The notes below the pieces were generated by a model that made no database searches, was not told where the DNA came from, and saw only the letters and a program-made list of their open reading frames with translations. 12,581 bases of DNA from JBFGCT01 sp041581055 (GTDB lineage: Bacteria > Actinomycetota > Acidimicrobiia > Acidimicrobiales > Ilumatobacteraceae), in assembly GCA_041581055.1 (NCBI GenBank), contig JBFGCT010000119.1, positions 1 to 12,581 on the forward strand. The letters are read 5' to 3'. A program made the translations under genes and the position numbers. This document shows positions 12,113 through 12,581 of this stretch, in pieces; position 1 is the stretch's first letter; each line of letters opens with the position of its first letter.

Positions 12113-12581
12113 ATGAGCGACGCTCGCACGACAGGAACGTTCCCGGTCAAGCGCGGATTGGCCGAGATGATGAAGGGCGGCGTCATCATGGACGTCGTCA
12201 CCCCCGAGCAGGCCAAGGTCGCCGAGGACGCCGGCGCCGTCGCCGTGATGGCGCTCGAGCGCGTCCCCGCCGACATCCGCCGCGACGGGGGAGTGGCCCG
12301 CATGAGCGACCCCGAGATGATCGAGGCCATCGAGGCAGCCGTGTCGATCCCGGTGATGGCCAAAGTCCGAATCGGGCACTTCGTCGAGGCCCAGATCCTG
12401 CAGGCGTTGGGCGTCGACTTCGTCGACGAGTCCGAGGTGCTCACCCCGGCCGACGAGGCGCACCACATCGACAAGTGGGCGTTCGACGTCCCGTTCGTGT
12501 GCGGGGCGACCAACCTCGGCGAGGCGCTTCGGCGGATCTCCGAGGGTGCGGCGATGATCCGCTCCAAGGGTGAGGCCGGCA
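12113..12581 (+). CDS. pdxS: Pyridoxal 5'-phosphate synthase lyase subunit PdxS (3' end beyond window)
   Basis: The first 156 residues of PdxS, about half of the usual length; the gene runs off the window. PdxS builds vitamin B6 (PLP) from ribose 5-phosphate, glyceraldehyde 3-phosphate and ammonia, the latter supplied by the glutaminase PdxT, usually encoded close by. GGVIMDVVTPEQAKVAEDAGA, the substrate aspartate D27, the catalytic lysine K84 in PVMAKVRIGHF and the second lysine K152 in MIRSKGEAG are all present. Both lysines are offset by three from the Bacillus subtilis positions 81 and 149. The start ATG 12113 follows a -10-like box. In mycobacteria pdxS also lies a few genes after pimA. 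No damage is visible. Confidence 0.96.
   Translation, partial: MSDARTTGTFPVKRGLAEMMKGGVIMDVVTPEQAKVAEDAGAVAVMALERVPADIRRDGGVARMSDPEMIEAIEAAVSIPVMAKVRIGHFVEAQILQALGVDFVDESEVLTPADEAHHIDKWAFDVPFVCGATNLGEALRRISEGAAMIRSKGEAG

Overview
The window is very GC-rich and carries twelve genes, all on the + strand, with almost no intergenic space. The gene order thrS - HIT phosphorylase - pgsA - patA - pimA - (further on) pdxS matches the phosphatidylinositol mannoside (PIM) locus of mycobacteria and other Actinomycetota. That order, the Thr-rich lipoprotein linker and the leaderless-looking promoters suggest an actinobacterium outside the mycobacteria. I would guess the class Acidimicrobiia (Ilumatobacter-like); this is an inference, since no rRNA or other marker is present.

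Layout. Bases 1-146 hold a small inverted repeat and the promoter zone of the first gene. Positions 147-920 encode a PlsC-type acyltransferase and 972-2954 encode threonyl-tRNA synthetase. Next come a HIT-family Ap4A phosphorylase-like enzyme (2956-3465) and a small two-helix membrane protein of unknown function (3477-3956). The lipid block follows: a CDP-alcohol phosphatidyltransferase of the phosphatidylinositol phosphate synthase type (3988-4674), a PatA-like PIM acyltransferase (4678-5661), a large membrane PAS-GGDEF-EAL cyclic-di-GMP protein (5658-8324) and a PimA-like mannosyltransferase (8321-9412). After it come lemA (9458-10012), the membrane zinc protease htpX (10046-10951), a DUF3048 lipoprotein (10951-12048) and the first half of pdxS (12113 to the window end). 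No gene-free stretch exceeds 146 bases. I saw no tRNA, rRNA, CRISPR array or mobile element.

How the genes work together. PgsA would make phosphatidylinositol (phosphate), PimA would add the first mannose and PatA would acylate the mannosyl lipid. The three encode the opening membrane-anchored steps of PIM synthesis. The most unusual point is that an apparently complete GGDEF-EAL protein sits between patA and pimA, joined to both by four-base GTGA stop/start overlaps. This suggests that cyclic-di-GMP turnover is co-produced with mannolipid synthesis.

Expression signals. Six genes that start after a gap (plsC, thrS, the small membrane gene, pgsA, lemA, pdxS) have a TANNNT box ending 6-9 bases before an ATG, as expected for leaderless transcripts. 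Genes tightly coupled to an upstream gene mostly use GTG or have a Shine-Dalgarno sequence. On this reading the transcription units are plsC; thrS-HIT; the membrane gene; pgsA-patA-GGDEF/EAL-pimA; lemA-htpX-DUF3048; and pdxS onward.
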